From Euborellia annulipes (Eukaryota > Arthropoda > Insecta > Dermaptera > Anisolabididae): 64,000 nt of DNA. Of the stretch, positions 9,071 to 20,214 are shown one piece after another. The notes under the pieces were generated by a model. The model was not told where the DNA came from, ran no database searches, and saw nothing but the letters and a program-made list of their open reading frames with translations. The stretch lies in the NCBI GenBank assembly GCA_023213315.1, contig JAKCPI010000963.1, positions 1 through 64,000 on the forward strand, read 5' to 3'. Made by a program: the position numbers and the translations under genes. How positions within the stretch are numbered: position 1 is the first letter of the stretch; each line of letters opens with the position of its first letter.

Positions 9071-10299
9071 AGAAAGTAAATGTGAGGACTATCGTCCTGA
9101 TTAATGCCATTTGCTTTTATTATAATACAAATAGACTTTATTATTTATATATGCCATTAACATAAAATTTTAATATTTTTTTTTTTTTTTTTTGAATTTT
9201 TAAAGTAGTTTTTAAATTATATCACTAACGAATTTTAGAAATGCTAAAGATGTTCGATTCCGAGCGACAAATAGTGATCGGGGTCTAAAATGCCTTGGAT
9301 GTCAAAAGCTTAAAAAAGATTGCAAAAAAATAAATTATATACTTTCGGCGGAGGCCTATATTTATTTAGGTATTTATGTTATTTGTTATTTCTGATTCGA
9401 AATTCAGAAATCCTCTTAAGAAAATCCTTGATTTAAAGAGTACATATATCAAAATATATTTTATACATCCTCTGGATGTCCTTTTATTTTTAACTTTTCT
9501 TATATTCACCATTGTGTCCGATTAATGTCAAATGGTTAATGGTTTCTTACTTTCAATTTTTTATCGAATGTCATTTCAATTTCGAATAAGTTTTCCTTTC
9601 TTTTTTTTTTTTTTTTTTTTTTCTTTTATTTAATCAACCTCATTAAAGTTTATGATTTTATCGAAAAAGTGAATCAAACTTAGGTGATTAAATTAATAAA
9701 GGTACAATTGTCAGATCTTTTTTCCACCATTACTTCTCACTTTCTTTTCTTTTTTTTTTTTTTTTATTTCTCTTTCTCTAATTAAATGACCAGGACGAGA
9801 GGCGGAAATTTTTTTTCTGAAACATATTAATTAAATCTGTAGGAGTGAGTCGGTGGGGCTTCATTACACATGGTCTTGTTCTCCCCTTTTGGCCGAGGCC
9901 TTAATGTTTCCAACCCTTTTAGCCACCCACCCCCTTCTCCTAAACTCCCTCTCTTTTTCCCACATTCTATATTCTCCGCTTTTTTTTTTACTCTCGAAGT
10001 AACCCTAATCTAATTTGATTAATGCCTTTTTTTTGATTTATATCTCGAAATTAAAATAACTCGTCATTTAATAGAAATGTTTTTTTTTTTTGCATTAATA
10101 TTTCTTTTATTATTTAAGTATTAGCATTTCTAAAATTCGTTAGTGATATAATTTAAAAGCTACTTTAAAAATTCCAAAAAAAAAAAATGATAAAAATTTT
10201 ATGTTAATGGCATATATAATTAAATAATAAAGTCTATTTGTATTATAATAAAAGCAAATGACATTAATCAGGACGGTAGTCATCACATTTACTTCCTAT
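9071..10299. repeat. Inverted repeat pair, ~175 bp arms
   Basis: 9071-9248 matches the reverse complement of about 10118-10299 (shared blocks include CCTGATTAATG and TTGCTTTTATTATAATACAA). The 0.87 kb between holds one arm of the 8.2/9.5 kb repeat and AT-rich DNA with poly-T tracts at about 9600-9625 and 9745-9765. It could be a non-autonomous element with long terminal inverted repeats. I found no convincing target duplication. Confidence 0.7.
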
Positions 10300-10524
10300 T
10301 TAACTTATTCTATTTCTGCCTTATCCTAGACGGGCTTAATTTTTAATAGGAAAGCGACCGAGAAGAAAATAACCCCTTGATAAGGGTAGTTGAGAAATTT
10401 GGAACTCAAAAAATGACAACTTTAGGTAGGGTAAATCGTGATCGCCATCCACGAACTCTTAAGATGAGAGTCGCTGAGAGAATAAAATAAAAATATAAGT
10501 AAATAAAATATTAGGTCTATATAT

Positions 10525-10900
10525 CAGGGCCGGAACTAGGAGATTTTATAGGGGGGGCAAAATTTAACTTGCCGCCCCCTCCTTAAAATTTTCCTTGATC
10601 TCAAAAATTTTTCTGCGAAATTTTTTTTTTTTTCGCGGAACCAAATGTTCCCGTCCGAAAAAATATTTTACCTTTTTTAGAGACGCAAAAATTTTTGCCG
10701 CCCGCGGAACATTTTCTTTTGCGCAGAACCAAAATTTTTTTCCTTCCGGAAAAAATATTTTTCCTTTTTTTTTTTTTTTGAGACCAAATTTTTGCCATCT
10801 GCGTAACCAAAAATTTTTATCTTTCTTGGATTGCCACCCCCCTGATATCTGCCGCCCGGGGCACGTGCACCCACTGCCCCCCCCCCTAGATCCGGCCCTG
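10525..10900. mobile_element. hAT MITE, exact 8 bp target duplication
   Basis: Ends are CAGGGCCGGAACTAGG and CCTAGATCCGGCCCTG, an inverted pair. CTATATAT occurs just outside on both sides (10517-10524 and 10901-10908), the 8 bp duplication expected of hAT insertion. The same family, with its own duplication, is at 52259-52436. The interior is AT-rich with CCGC blocks. A 145-codon frame across it is compositional and not a gene. Non-autonomous. Confidence 0.85.
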
Positions 10901-10909
10901 CTATATATT

Positions 10910-11510
10910 AATATTTATTTCTTTTGGGAGTGCCAACGTTTCGGCATTCATGATTACGTGTTTATTTTTAGAACAATCATTGATTGCCTTATCCCGCTTA
11001 GTAGAATTGTTTATTTTACTAATTATCAATAGGGGCACATAAACTGTGAAGTGTCACTTCCCATACTCAGAATATAACTCAATTTTCGCCATTCCCGGGA
11101 ATACTTGATCCATTGTATTTATTTATTTATTTAAAATGTACATAGGGTTTCTAGCCCCTCTAGTGTACAAGTTTATGAAAATAAAGGTATTTATAACAAA
11201 AAAGTAGTTGCAAAAAAAAAAATGTCATAATATTGAGCATTTGCCATTGACAGCTAGACTGAAGGCTAATTTGACCTTCTAAAGACCGGGATAATTTCTC
11301 TCGAAGATTTTGTGCGTCTTCCCCCACTCCTGACCGGATGGGTCTTTTAACTGGTGTCGCCTTCCCATGCTACCACGCATCGCATCTCAAGACCAATGGA
11401 TGCCTATTCTCCAGGCGGTCAGGCAAAGAATTTAAGCCAAGATGCAGAGCACACCCACAAACAACATTCTGGGTGGGTATTTTGATAAAAGTTTTATTAA
11501 TATTTGATGA
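10910..11510. other. Unassigned, with one GAAACGTT-like site
   Basis: At 10932-10945 the minus strand reads GCCGAAACGTTGGC, resembling half of the hammerhead-like motif but with no CTGANGA partner. The stretch 11260-11480 has moderate GC and a 60-codon frame with no protein I recognise. Confidence 0.35.
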
Positions 11511-11513
11511 TTT

Positions 11514-11680
11514 TATTTAAGCCATTTGGATACCAAATGGCTTAAATAAAAATGCCTGGACCCCCAATATATATAATTACTAATACAACGGTTATCGTAA
11601 AAGTCTATATGGCCTGAGTTGCCGAAAAGACTGTGTGAATGTATGTGTGAGTGTGAGTGAGAAAAAAGTGTGTTTTTTTA
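11514..11680 (+). mobile_element. SINE family 1, 5' truncated
   Basis: Body only: the ATTTAAGCCATTTGGATACC hairpin (stem GCCATTTGG/CCAAATGGC), AACGGTTATCGT, ATGGCCTGAGTTGCCG and the GTGTGAATG...GAGAAAAAAGTGTG tail. The tRNA-like head is missing. Confidence 0.65.
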
Positions 11681-11696
11681 AAGTAAAAAAAAAAAA

Positions 11697-12060
11697 AAAA
11701 TTATATTTTGTTGCCAAGGGAACCATTATCTTTTCTATGACGTACAAGAGTAAAGTGGTTTTCAAAAGATTTCAAGGAAAAAATGAGGATATAGATTATG
11801 AAGATCATCTAAAAGATATATGATTTTTTAATTTTAATCAAAATCATTGGTGCGAATTTTGAGAAAATCGAAAAGAACTGAAAATTTCAACCTCCTAGCT
11901 CAATTCCTTCATGCTTTAAATTGAACACACACACAGACAAACAAATCATGTTGCGAAAACCACTTTTTTGGACTCAGGCGACCTCAAAACGTGTATATCC
12001 ATCAAAATCTCGACAAAGAATTTTTGACATGAATCCAATACTTTCTCACTATATATTTTA
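11697..12060 (-). mobile_element. Dispersed repeat family F
   Basis: Minus-strand copy. On plus it shows TACAAGAGTAAAGTGG, AATCATTGGTGCGAATTTTG, a short (CA)n-CAGACAAACAAA microsatellite, then GGCGACCTCAAAACGTG and ACTTTCTCACTATATAT. The same order appears reversed at 42.86-43.35 kb. No protein. Confidence 0.65.
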
Positions 12061-12326
12061 GTAGTAAAAAAGTAAGAGATTACGATAATTAAACTAAAAT
12101 TTAAAAATTTATTTATCAATAGAGTCTATTAAATGAAATTCATTTTTTAATCACTTTGAATAAGAAGCGAATATAACTATACACCACCTATGAAAGCAAA
12201 TCAAATCAAAAAGATTAAAATCATTTTGTTTATTATTATTTATAGTCAGCTTGATTGTATTTCCCTTGCTCTTTTTTTTCTCGCTATATATATTGGACGT
12301 TCATTAATTTTGAATTTTTTTTTCAG

Positions 12327-12516
12327 GGTCCTTGCGGTTCGTGAAGCTTTTATTGGGATGGATGGTTACCGGCAACGAATCGCAACTGATATTAATGTTT
12401 TGGTCGGGAAACCAACACCAGGCATAAAATCCGGTTTGCTTTTCCGAGGGACTTTCGTTTCGATGGTCCCCTGCTGGCCGACTGGCCATTGCAATCAACA
12501 AAAGCATTCACTTTAA
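12327..12516 (+). other. Possible exon, unidentified
   Basis: TTTTTTTTTCAG (to 12326) is a textbook 3' splice site, followed by 190 bases of normal GC content unlike its surroundings. One plus-strand frame stays open to a TAA near 12516 and reads VLAVREAFIGMDGYRQ and onward. I recognise no domain and no donor site follows, so it would be a terminal exon or a non-coding exon. It could equally be an old repeat. Low confidence. Confidence 0.25.
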
Positions 12517-12519
12517 TAT

Positions 12520-13390
12520 AATTAAAAAAACATCCATGAATAATATAATATACGCTTGTTGACATGTGATGGTTATTGAATGCAAACAGTGAAAAAAAAA
12601 TATATTTGCAATCATTAGTTATTGGTATGTAATTTATTTTAATTTTTTTTAATGATTAAAAAGAAAAAGTCATCGAAATGTTAAAATAAAAAAAAAAAAA
12701 AAAAAATAGAACAGATCTTTCTGTACATTCGAGGAGGTGTATGGCTCCATGTTTTTCTAAAAATTTGTCCTTGGTTATGGTAGTAGGCTATATAAGCTCC
12801 CAAAAAAGAGGTTACGTCCATATCTTCATGTTCATTCTTAATAGAAATAATAGGTCAAGTCCAGGTCTATACATCTCTATTGAACGAGTGAGGAGAATTC
12901 AGAAACAATTATGAGAACAAACGAGACGACATTTTTTGATTTCACTATTACGAAAAAATATGTTAATGAATTTTTTTCTAATCAGAAAAAAAAAATCCAG
13001 AACAACTTCGCGCAGTTTGTCTAAAACAAAAAAAACTGTCTCTGCAGAAAACAAAGAGACATGACATCTTTAAGAAAAAAGAGCAGTAAAAAAAAAAGGA
13101 AAAAACAAGACGCCTTCTACTTAGTTGAATTAGAAAAGATCTTTTTGCTGATTCGTTTTAGATCAACCATAAAGAACATCAAAATAAATAGAGGTCTACA
13201 TTTAGAAATTATCTACTCAGTGTATGTACATGACAGTTCATTGTCTAGATTAAATAATACAACCTAATCAATGAAGCGAAGTTATTGTTTTTTTTTCATA
13301 TTAGAAAATTTAACGAATGAAATAAAAATAAATATTCTTTTCAGCTAAAATCCGCATGACCCGTTAATGATTGAGGGATACACACGCCCG
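12520..13390. other. AT-rich DNA, nothing recognised
   Basis: A/T-rich with several poly-A runs. A Lys-rich frame at 13061-13267 is compositional. Confidence 0.4.
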
Positions 13391-13397
13391 CAGCAGG

Positions 13398-13553
13398 TCT
13401 GCATAGTGAACCTTGAGGGATACACAGGGATATATACACGTCCAGACCAGGGATACACACAGAAGATCGAAAGTGACCAGAAGAAAAATGTGTGTCCCTG
13501 GTTTGGACGTGTATATATATCCCTGTGTGTACCTCAAGGTTCACTATGCTGCA
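13398..13553. repeat. Long hairpin, ~62 bp arms, 29 bp loop
   Basis: 13398-13460 pairs with 13490-13553 with only a few mismatches (blocks TGAACCTTGAGGGATACACA and CCTGTGTGTACCTCAAGG). Each arm has internal GGGATACACA repeats. The ~156 nt stem-loop has the size of a miniature foldback or a long small-RNA precursor. No expression evidence is available from sequence. Confidence 0.75.
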
Positions 13554-13669
13554 GTTTTGCAACAAGGGACACGGCACGCTTTAAAATATTTCAATATTAA
13601 ACAAATGAAAGTTGCCCAAATAGAGCGTGAAAGACAGAGAGAGAGGCGGATTATGTATATTAATTAATT

Positions 13670-14157
13670 ATATATATTATTAATTAATTTATTAAGGGAA
13701 TTGGGAACCAAAAAAAAGCTTGAGATTTCTTTAAAAATACTAGCATGAAATTTAAAATCTCCATTGCATATTATTTTAAGTCACGTGCTTGTCGGTTCAA
13801 TCCAATCACCATTTCCAGATCACGTTAAATTATCAATTAACAAAATAATAACTAATTTTTTTCTTATTAAAAAAAAACTGGTGAAATTAAAATGTCGGCA
13901 GTTTTATTCTCTATTCTAAAATATGACAAACTTAAAATTTTAAATTTTTTTCTATAAATACATAGTTAATTATAATCTCTTCTACGCGTATATCTGTTTG
14001 TCTGTCACGCTCTATTTGTACAATATGTTTGTAATTGTATAACCCTAAATGGCCACAGCAGCCGAAAGAGCAAATAATTAAACCAAATTTTATATGCCCC
14101 TTTTAGGGATTACAGGAAAATTATTTTCGTCCCGAAATTTCTATAACTTTTTAAGCT
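13670..14157 (+). repeat. Fragment of a dispersed repeat, interrupted by a LINE
   Basis: From about 13980 it matches 31345-31530: ATATCTGTTTGTCTGTCACG, GGATTACAGGAAAATTATTT and TCCCGAAATT come in the same order. It breaks at AAGCTATT (about 14152) and resumes at 15196, showing that the LINE at 14158-15195 inserted into it. Confidence 0.6.
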
Positions 14158-15195
14158 ATTTTTTTTTTTTTTTTTTTATTATTTATTTGGCTCCTGACCA
14201 GCGGTCTTCCTGCCAGTTTCACAAAATACAATAATTATATATAATACATACAAAAAACATAAAATAAAATAAATAAATAAATAAAAGTTATATACATATA
14301 AATGACATATAAAAAATAAATAAATAGGAAATTAAATACATATAAAAAAACATATTAAAAAAAAAACCAAACAAAAAAAAAAAAACTTTTAGCAATAACA
14401 TTATACAAAGAACATTTTTAAAAGTAAAATTCCTAATAAGAAAAGTATATTACAAAATAAATATTTCAAAATCCTGTAGCGTGGAGTTTTGAAGCAGTTA
14501 TATGGCGATTTTGGAGCTGTTGATGAAGTTGGCTATGGCTTTGATGACCGTGTCCGATGAACTTTTGAGGAGCTCCAGGTAAGTTGGCGGAGACCGGAAG
14601 TTTGGTTTTATTTTTTCAATTAATTGTCTTCGATGTGCACAATAGAGAGGGCACTCTGTGATTAGGTGTTCTGGTGTGGCCGGTACTGGATGACATGTGC
14701 ATAGCGGAGAGGATATGATGTTGAATCTATGTAGATGAGCGTTAGAGCGAGTATGATTTATTCGGAGCCTATTGAATAATACCATTTCGTTTCTTGTTAG
14801 ATCGGAAAAAGAGAACCAGGGAGGAGATGGAGCAGGTTTGATACGTGCCAGAGCAGATCCTCTTAGTTGAGAGCTACTGGTCCAGTGGTATAGCCATTGT
14901 TGTTTGATTGTTTGTTTATATTGTGGAATTATGTCCCGCCCTGGGGCTCTTGTTGTAAGAAGTTTTCCTGTTGAAGCTGCTCGTTTTGCCAGATAGTCAG
15001 CAATGAAATTTCCTTGACAGGAGCTATGCCCTTTAGTCCATTTTAGCTTGGTGTTAAAGCCTCGTTTATATAGATCCGCCAGTGTACTTAATATTTCAAA
15101 CTGAATATTATTGATGTTCGCCGAAAGTTCTTTTAAGCTATTAATTAGCCCAATGGCGGTAAGCCAAAGGGGCAGAATAAAAAAAAAAAAAAAAG
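14158..15195 (-). pseudogene. 5'-truncated LINE: RNase H end and C-terminal zinc knuckle
   Basis: A single minus-strand frame runs from about 15170 to a stop at 14498. It contains KWTKGHSSCQGNFIADYLAK, which has the WxxGHxxxxGNxxAD motif of an RNase H domain (final His and Asp). After it come the RLRINHTRSNAHLHR segment and CTCHPVPATPEHLITEC, a C-x-C...H...C knuckle. This is the C-terminus of I/R1-group non-LTR retrotransposon ORF2. An A-rich 3' UTR and a poly-A tail (poly-T at 14158-14177 on plus) follow. The reverse transcriptase and endonuclease are absent, as in ordinary 5' truncation. The target repeat resumes at AAGCTATT (15196), also present at 14152. The extra poly-A at 15178-15194 is unexplained. 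It cannot move by itself. Confidence 0.8.
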
Positions 15196-15488
15196 AAGCT
15201 ATTAATTGTTGAAGTTACGATTTCTCCCAAAGAAAATGTATGAGGAAACTTATTCTTTGTATCTCTGTATTCTACAAATGTAAACTAATCCTCAAGCCAG
15301 GCACTGGATTGCGATAATAATAACTTTATTCTTTTTGCAGGATCCGAGCCAGCTCAGGGGAGGGGGTAATAACCAAATCGTCGGTCCAGTTCAAGACCGG
15401 TCTAACTTAAGAGAGTTCAAAATGATGAAGGGAGAGAGGATGTCAGCCAAAGAAGGAGCCTCTTTCGAATAAAAATCTCCACTAAGAA

Positions 15489-15524
15489 GACGTTTCGGGT
15501 TTAATTAGATAAATCCATCATCAG
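15489..15524 (-). ncRNA. Hammerhead-like motif, copy 4
   Basis: On minus: CTGATGATGG, an ATTTATCTAATTAAA stem-loop, CCCGAAACGTC. The stem is GGATTT/AAACCC with one mismatch. CTGATGA is the classic core, and ACGT then C fit a dimeric stem III and cleavage site. One extra T precedes stem II. Confidence 0.5.
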
Positions 15525-15670
15525 TTCTTTAGAGATTATTGGCAATCTCAAGGTGTACACCATTGAGTTGCAGATAGAGTTGTTATATATAAACATATAC
15601 AAAATTATATAAAAATACAAAGTTTGCATATATGGTGTACACCTTGAGATTGCCAATAATCTCTAAAGAA

Positions 15671-15706
15671 CTGATGATGGATTTATCTAATTAAACCCGA
15701 AACGTC
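15671..15706 (+). ncRNA. Hammerhead-like motif, copy 5
   Basis: Identical in text to copy 4 and in mirror orientation 150 bp away. A transcript through both would fold on itself, so the two could compete with, or sequester, each other. Confidence 0.5.
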
Positions 15707-15969
15707 TTCTTAGTGGAGATTTTTATTCGATAGAGGCTCCTTCTTTGGCTGACATCCTCTCTCCCTTCATCATTTTAATCGCTGAGCAGCCACTTCTCTT
15801 ATCAACATCTTAAGAGAGTTCTATGATTGTGATTATTAGTGATTTCAGCAATCCGATAACGCAGGCAAAGGTTATGAACGGAATGGAAAAGCAGAAACTT
15901 AAATCGGCTCTCCTGAAAAATCGTTATTTTTTTTAGTTAGACCAGTCTTGAACTGGACCGGCGATATAA

Positions 15970-17080
15970 TATTTAAAATTAATTTTAAAAAAATTATTAA
16001 ATATTTATTTTTTAAATTTCACTGAAATACCAACAAGAAAAACAATAAAATAAAGCAAAATAAAATAATCATCGATTGTACTTTTATTTGATTTACAATT
16101 GTTAGTCTAGAACAAACCCTATGGTTACGATTTTGTTTCAAAGGAAAATTTTGGAGTGGTTCAATGATCCCTTGTTTTTATTTGTTAAAATATCAAACGA
16201 TTTGTTGTGGGAGTAAAAGGGCCAAAGGGATTGAATGGCGGAATGATGATTAAAAAATAAATAGATTCGGTCCTAAAAACAAATCAACGATCTTTAAGCA
16301 ATGGATGAAAGAGTCCAAAATATCTATTGATAAAAAAATTCTTAATTTTTCTATATTCAAAAGAGAAAAATAATATTCATTCAACTATGAATGTTTTAGT
16401 GAAATTTAATGGAGAAATTTTATTAAAAGAAAAAAATTGATGAGTAACTAAATTGAAAAACTTGTCCAGCCTTTTTTAAAGATGACTAAGGCATACAACC
16501 AGGGAATATGTAAAGGATTTTTATGAAATTAAGCCCAGGGCTGAAAATAAACTCTTAATTTCGAAGGATGTTGAGTAATCCAACCACACACTGAAATCCG
16601 CAGTACAAGCGGGGCAGTATGAAAAAAAATACAGTTGCTCAATCACATTAGAGTGTAGTTTTATTTAAAGGCAGGGGTGTAAGCATCAAAAAATAAAACT
16701 AAGCCCACGAGTGACGTGCTGCTCTGCTCTGGATTTCAAATCGCGATTGTCTCCTGCAAAGGGAGTCAGAAAATGTGCTGCGCTGCCTATATCGTCAGCA
16801 TCTCAATGTGTGGAGGCCTTATGCTCTTCTAAAACTAACTCAAGAAATATAAGCAAACAAAAAAACAAAATAGTAAATACACACATATAACACCCAATCA
16901 GAATAACAAAGAAGTTAAAAAAAATTACAAAAATATAAATTTAATTATTATTATTGATTATTATAGGGCGCTTCAGCTGCCAGGGCCATTTGCGCAATAA
17001 ATTTAAATGGATTTTATAATAAGAACCATTTGCAAATAAAAAGAAAAATAAATCTAAAAGAAAAAAATATATAATTCTAA
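15970..17080. other. Unassigned, mostly AT-rich
   Basis: No repeat of this window and no coding frame recognised. A GC-moderate patch at 16680-16820 (GTGCTGCTCTGCTCTGG and onward) is unique here. Confidence 0.4.
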
Positions 17081-17088
17081 AATAACTG

Positions 17089-17306
17089 GATTTTTTTTTA
17101 ACACTCACACTTTTATCCCATTCAAACTCACATTCACACACACATACACACAGTCTTTTCGGCAACTTAGACCATATAAGACTATATACGATAACCATTT
17201 GGTATCCAAATGGCTTAAATAAAATCATCGGATTGCCTGGGATCCAAACCCTCGACCCTTAGTATACTAGGCAGGCGCGCTACCAACTACGCCAAGTCCG
17301 AGGGCG
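17089..17306 (-). mobile_element. SINE family 1, full, with target duplication
   Basis: The head on minus reads TTGGCGTAGTTGGTAGCGC (A box) and GGGTTTGGATCCC (degraded B box), then the body with the palindrome GCCATTTGGATACC and a GTGTGAATG-like tail. AAATAACTG flanks both sides exactly (17080-17088 and 17307-17315), a 9 bp target duplication. About 218 bp. A tRNA-derived pol III SINE that depends on a partner LINE. Confidence 0.85.
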
Positions 17307-17446
17307 AAATAACTGCGTTGTTTGAGTTGATTAATTAAACTTTAAATAGGAAGTTTACTCGAAATGCATACCTTCGTTGTTCAAAGGTGGAAAATAAAAC
17401 AATTTTTTACTTTTTTTGTTTTAGGTTGTATTTCCGTTCAGAGTTA

Positions 17447-17478
17447 CAGTTTCGGAGATTCACAGGCTCTATCTTCAG
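17447..17478 (-). ncRNA. Hammerhead-like motif, copy 6
   Basis: On minus: CTGAAGATAGAG, loop, CTCCGAAACTGT. The stem is about 4 bp and the ACGT palindrome is lost (ACTGT), so it is probably inactive if the model is right. Confidence 0.35.
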
Positions 17479-17719
17479 GCTGAAATGAATACAGATTTAC
17501 CATCATAATTTAGAAATTTTACAATTTTCAAGTTCACAAATGTTTGTTTGTTGTTTATATTTAAACATTTTTTTCAATTTTATAATTATAATTTTGTCAA
17601 AATTGAATTAAAAAAATATATAAAATAATAAAATTTTTTAAATAAAAACAAGAAACATTTGTGAACTTGAAAATTTTGAAATTTCAAACTTATGATGGTT
17701 AATCTACATTAATTTCAGC

Positions 17720-17753
17720 CTGGAGATGGAGTCTATGAATCTCCGAAACAGTC
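17720..17753 (+). ncRNA. Hammerhead-like motif, copy 7
   Basis: CTGGAGATGGAG, loop, CTCCGAAACAGTC. The stem GGAG/CTCC is perfect, but CTGGAGA breaks the invariant A of CUGANGA and the palindrome is lost. Mirror partner of copy 6. Confidence 0.35.
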
Positions 17754-17809
17754 GCAATAAATTCCCAACCTAAAAAAAAAATTGTTTTACTTTCCACCTT
17801 TGAACAAGG

Positions 17810-20210
17810 AAATTTACTTGGTCTAAACATCCTATTTAAAGTCTAAAATATTTAATATTTGTGACCCTCAATTAGAACCCCCTGATCTGCCCTTTAGAGC
17901 AAAGGCAATAATCTAATTTTTTTTAAATTAGATTGCCTACCAATAAATTTAAATAAATATGATCAAGAATAGCATCAGATGGAGAAAAAAAGAGTTAAAA
18001 AACAGCAGTTGAATATTTTGACAGTGACTGACATTAGAGACAGAGATGAGCATTTGTTGCTCTTTCTACAACTGAGTTTATCGCATGGCTCTTCCCTTTA
18101 GAATGATATACGGAATTTTTATAAAAAGTTATTCCAGTTAATTTTGAGAATGTTAATATTTAGAATGTTTTGAACATTCTTAAATTCGCCCTGTATATTC
18201 TCAGATATTAAGGATATGCAAATAGCTAGAAATTTTAATCCGAATCCAAATTGGATGGGAATCAAAAAAAAAAAAAAAAAGATAAATAGTAGACTATGCT
18301 CGTCCGCAATGACGGCAATTTTTTTGATTTAACTTAAAAAGAGAGAGAGAAGGAAAAAAACGCATTGCAGTGAGATGTCAATTGAAGATAATGAAAGCAA
18401 GAGAAGCAGTCGGTAGACATAAATCCCGGGGGCTAATAACGATTGCGTCTAACGGTAGGGGGGATGTTGCCGCTAAAATAGAGCGAGGAGAGAGAGAACT
18501 CGCGCATTGATCAAACTTTTACACTATCACAATAAGTGGGGGATTTAATTTAAACTCGTTTATTATTTAATGACTTTTAAATTATATTAAGCAATGAGTA
18601 AAACACACACGTTTCAATAGAAACTAAGCGCGAGTTTAATAATTATATTCTGAATTGTAATTTTTAATGAAGTTGTTGTAAAACCAAAAAAAAAAAGAAA
18701 GAAAATTAAATGGTCCAAAAAATAAATTTAACTTGATTTATTAAAATAAGATTTTTTTTTTTTTTGAATAAAGTAATTTTAAAAATTACACTTTTGCTTA
18801 TAATAATTAAATTATGATGTATGTTATAAAAAGAAGAAGAAAGGAGTTTTCTTTTTTTATGTAAATTAAAGACATTCAAGATAAAAAAAAATAAAAAAAC
18901 TTTTTTGTTCCTCTTTTTTTTTTATTAACTTTCTCTCTTCTTTTTTCACTTCTTGATCTCTCATGTAGATTAATAAAAATTTATCATAATTTATTTATAC
19001 ATTCTTAACAAATTTGATTAATCGTTCTTTTATTTTATTAAATATTCATCATCTAAAAACTCTGCTGAATATTTACATTATTTATCATAACTCAATATCA
19101 CAAAGGAAAAAGATGGTAGTGGTATTTTTCGGGGTCGCTAAGCTTGGCTTGTCCTAATATTTATTTTATAAAGTAAATAAATAATTTTTTTTATTATTTA
19201 TAAAATAATAGAATGCCAGAGCGGAAAATGGCATAGAATTAATTTAGTTAGCTAGGAATAAATATTCAAAGAAGTTAAAAATAAGAAACATAGCATGTCG
19301 TGGTTTGGGAAATATCCCCTCCAGTGCCTTTGTAAAGAACTTCAAAGGAGTGCTACTTTAGTAAATTAAGAAGCCTTAAAACCTATTTGAGAGACACATT
19401 GGACGAAAATCGACTTAATGAGCTTGCCAGGAGGGGATTTGGGGTATAAAAATAATTAATATTAATAGAAAAATTTTCTAATCACCCATCCATTGGTTTC
19501 CCATGGAAAAATAAATGAAAAAAAATCCTACATGGAAAATTTCTTGTACCGGCATCTTAAGAAGTAATATACTGAGTAAGATTTGAGAGCTCCAAAGATT
19601 GGATAATAAGAATGAGAATGAAATTATAAAAAAAATAAATGTATTTCTATTCAAAATGGGATAAGTAATTTTCGTTGTGAAGAAGAAATTGGTGCTAGTA
19701 TTAATTTTTGCTGATTTTTTTTTATTCCTTCATTTCTGACTTCAGTTCGTTTATTATTAAGACCAATCTTGAGAGTTTTATAAATCGACAGCCATGTGTC
19801 TTAATCAGAGAAGAACAGCAGAATCTCAGTGATCTTAAATCTTGATCTTTAACAGTATTTCTAACTACAAAAGAATATATAAAAGAAGAGTTATTATAAT
19901 ATATTCAAAGTCAATGAATATAGCCTAGAGAAATTAATATATAAAATGAGATTAGGGGATAAAGCAGTGAAGTTAAAGAAAACTGTTTTCAATTCATTAA
20001 GCTCATAGTATAAATATAGAGAAGGAAACATTAACGTGGTTGAAACATTATTATTATTATTATTATTATTTTATTTTTTTTTTTTTTTTTTCAAGTTAAA
20101 ATAATAATAAAAAAAACAAACATTAAATTTGGTTTAATGATTCATAATTTAATAAACAAATCAAATATAATTTTTTAAAAAGTTTTCTTATTTGTTTTTC
20201 CCGTGTACTC
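17810..20210. other. Unique AT-rich DNA, no gene seen
   Basis: Mostly A/T with poly-A runs, and a short GC-richer island at 18415-18520 containing GAGAGAGAGAACTCGCGC. No splice-bounded open frame or known repeat was recognised. Confidence 0.45.
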
Positions 20211-20214
20211 TTCA

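Larger units (their letters stand above)
8216..9518. repeat. Inverted repeat, ~255 bp arms, built on a SINE
   Basis: Arm 8216-8469 is the reverse complement of 9249-9518 with few differences; both include a unique flank (GACACAATGGTGAATATAAG) as well as SINE sequence. The left arm continues into a full tRNA-like head. The right arm is cut at the B box exactly where another inverted repeat (9071-9248) begins. This looks like an inverted duplication of flank plus SINE, not two SINE insertions. Confidence 0.75.
15372..15966. repeat. Nested inverted repeat carrying two hammerhead-like motifs
   Basis: The inner arms, about 15418-15568 and 15630-15776, are near-perfect reverse complements (GGTGTACACCTTGAGATTGCC and GGCTGACATCCTCTC blocks). 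The outer arms 15372-15404 and 15936-15966 pair again (CAGTTCAAGACCGGTC with a matching inverted copy). Each inner arm has a copy of the CTGATGATGG...CCCGAAACGTC motif facing outwards. No protein. This resembles two head-to-head copies of one small element. Confidence 0.8.
17380..17806. repeat. Inverted repeat carrying two hammerhead-like motifs
   Basis: 17380-17552 pairs with 17643-17806 (blocks CACAAATGTTTGT and CTTGAAAATTTT). Each arm has a motif CTGRAGATRGAG...CTCCGAAAC (minus 17447-17478, plus 17720-17753). The arrangement repeats that at 15.4-15.8 kb with unrelated flanks. Confidence 0.7.

Noticed and set aside
10595..11032. 145-codon plus-strand frame
   Set aside because: It lies mostly inside the hAT MITE 10525-10900, is Phe/Pro-rich from T and C tracts, and has no domain.
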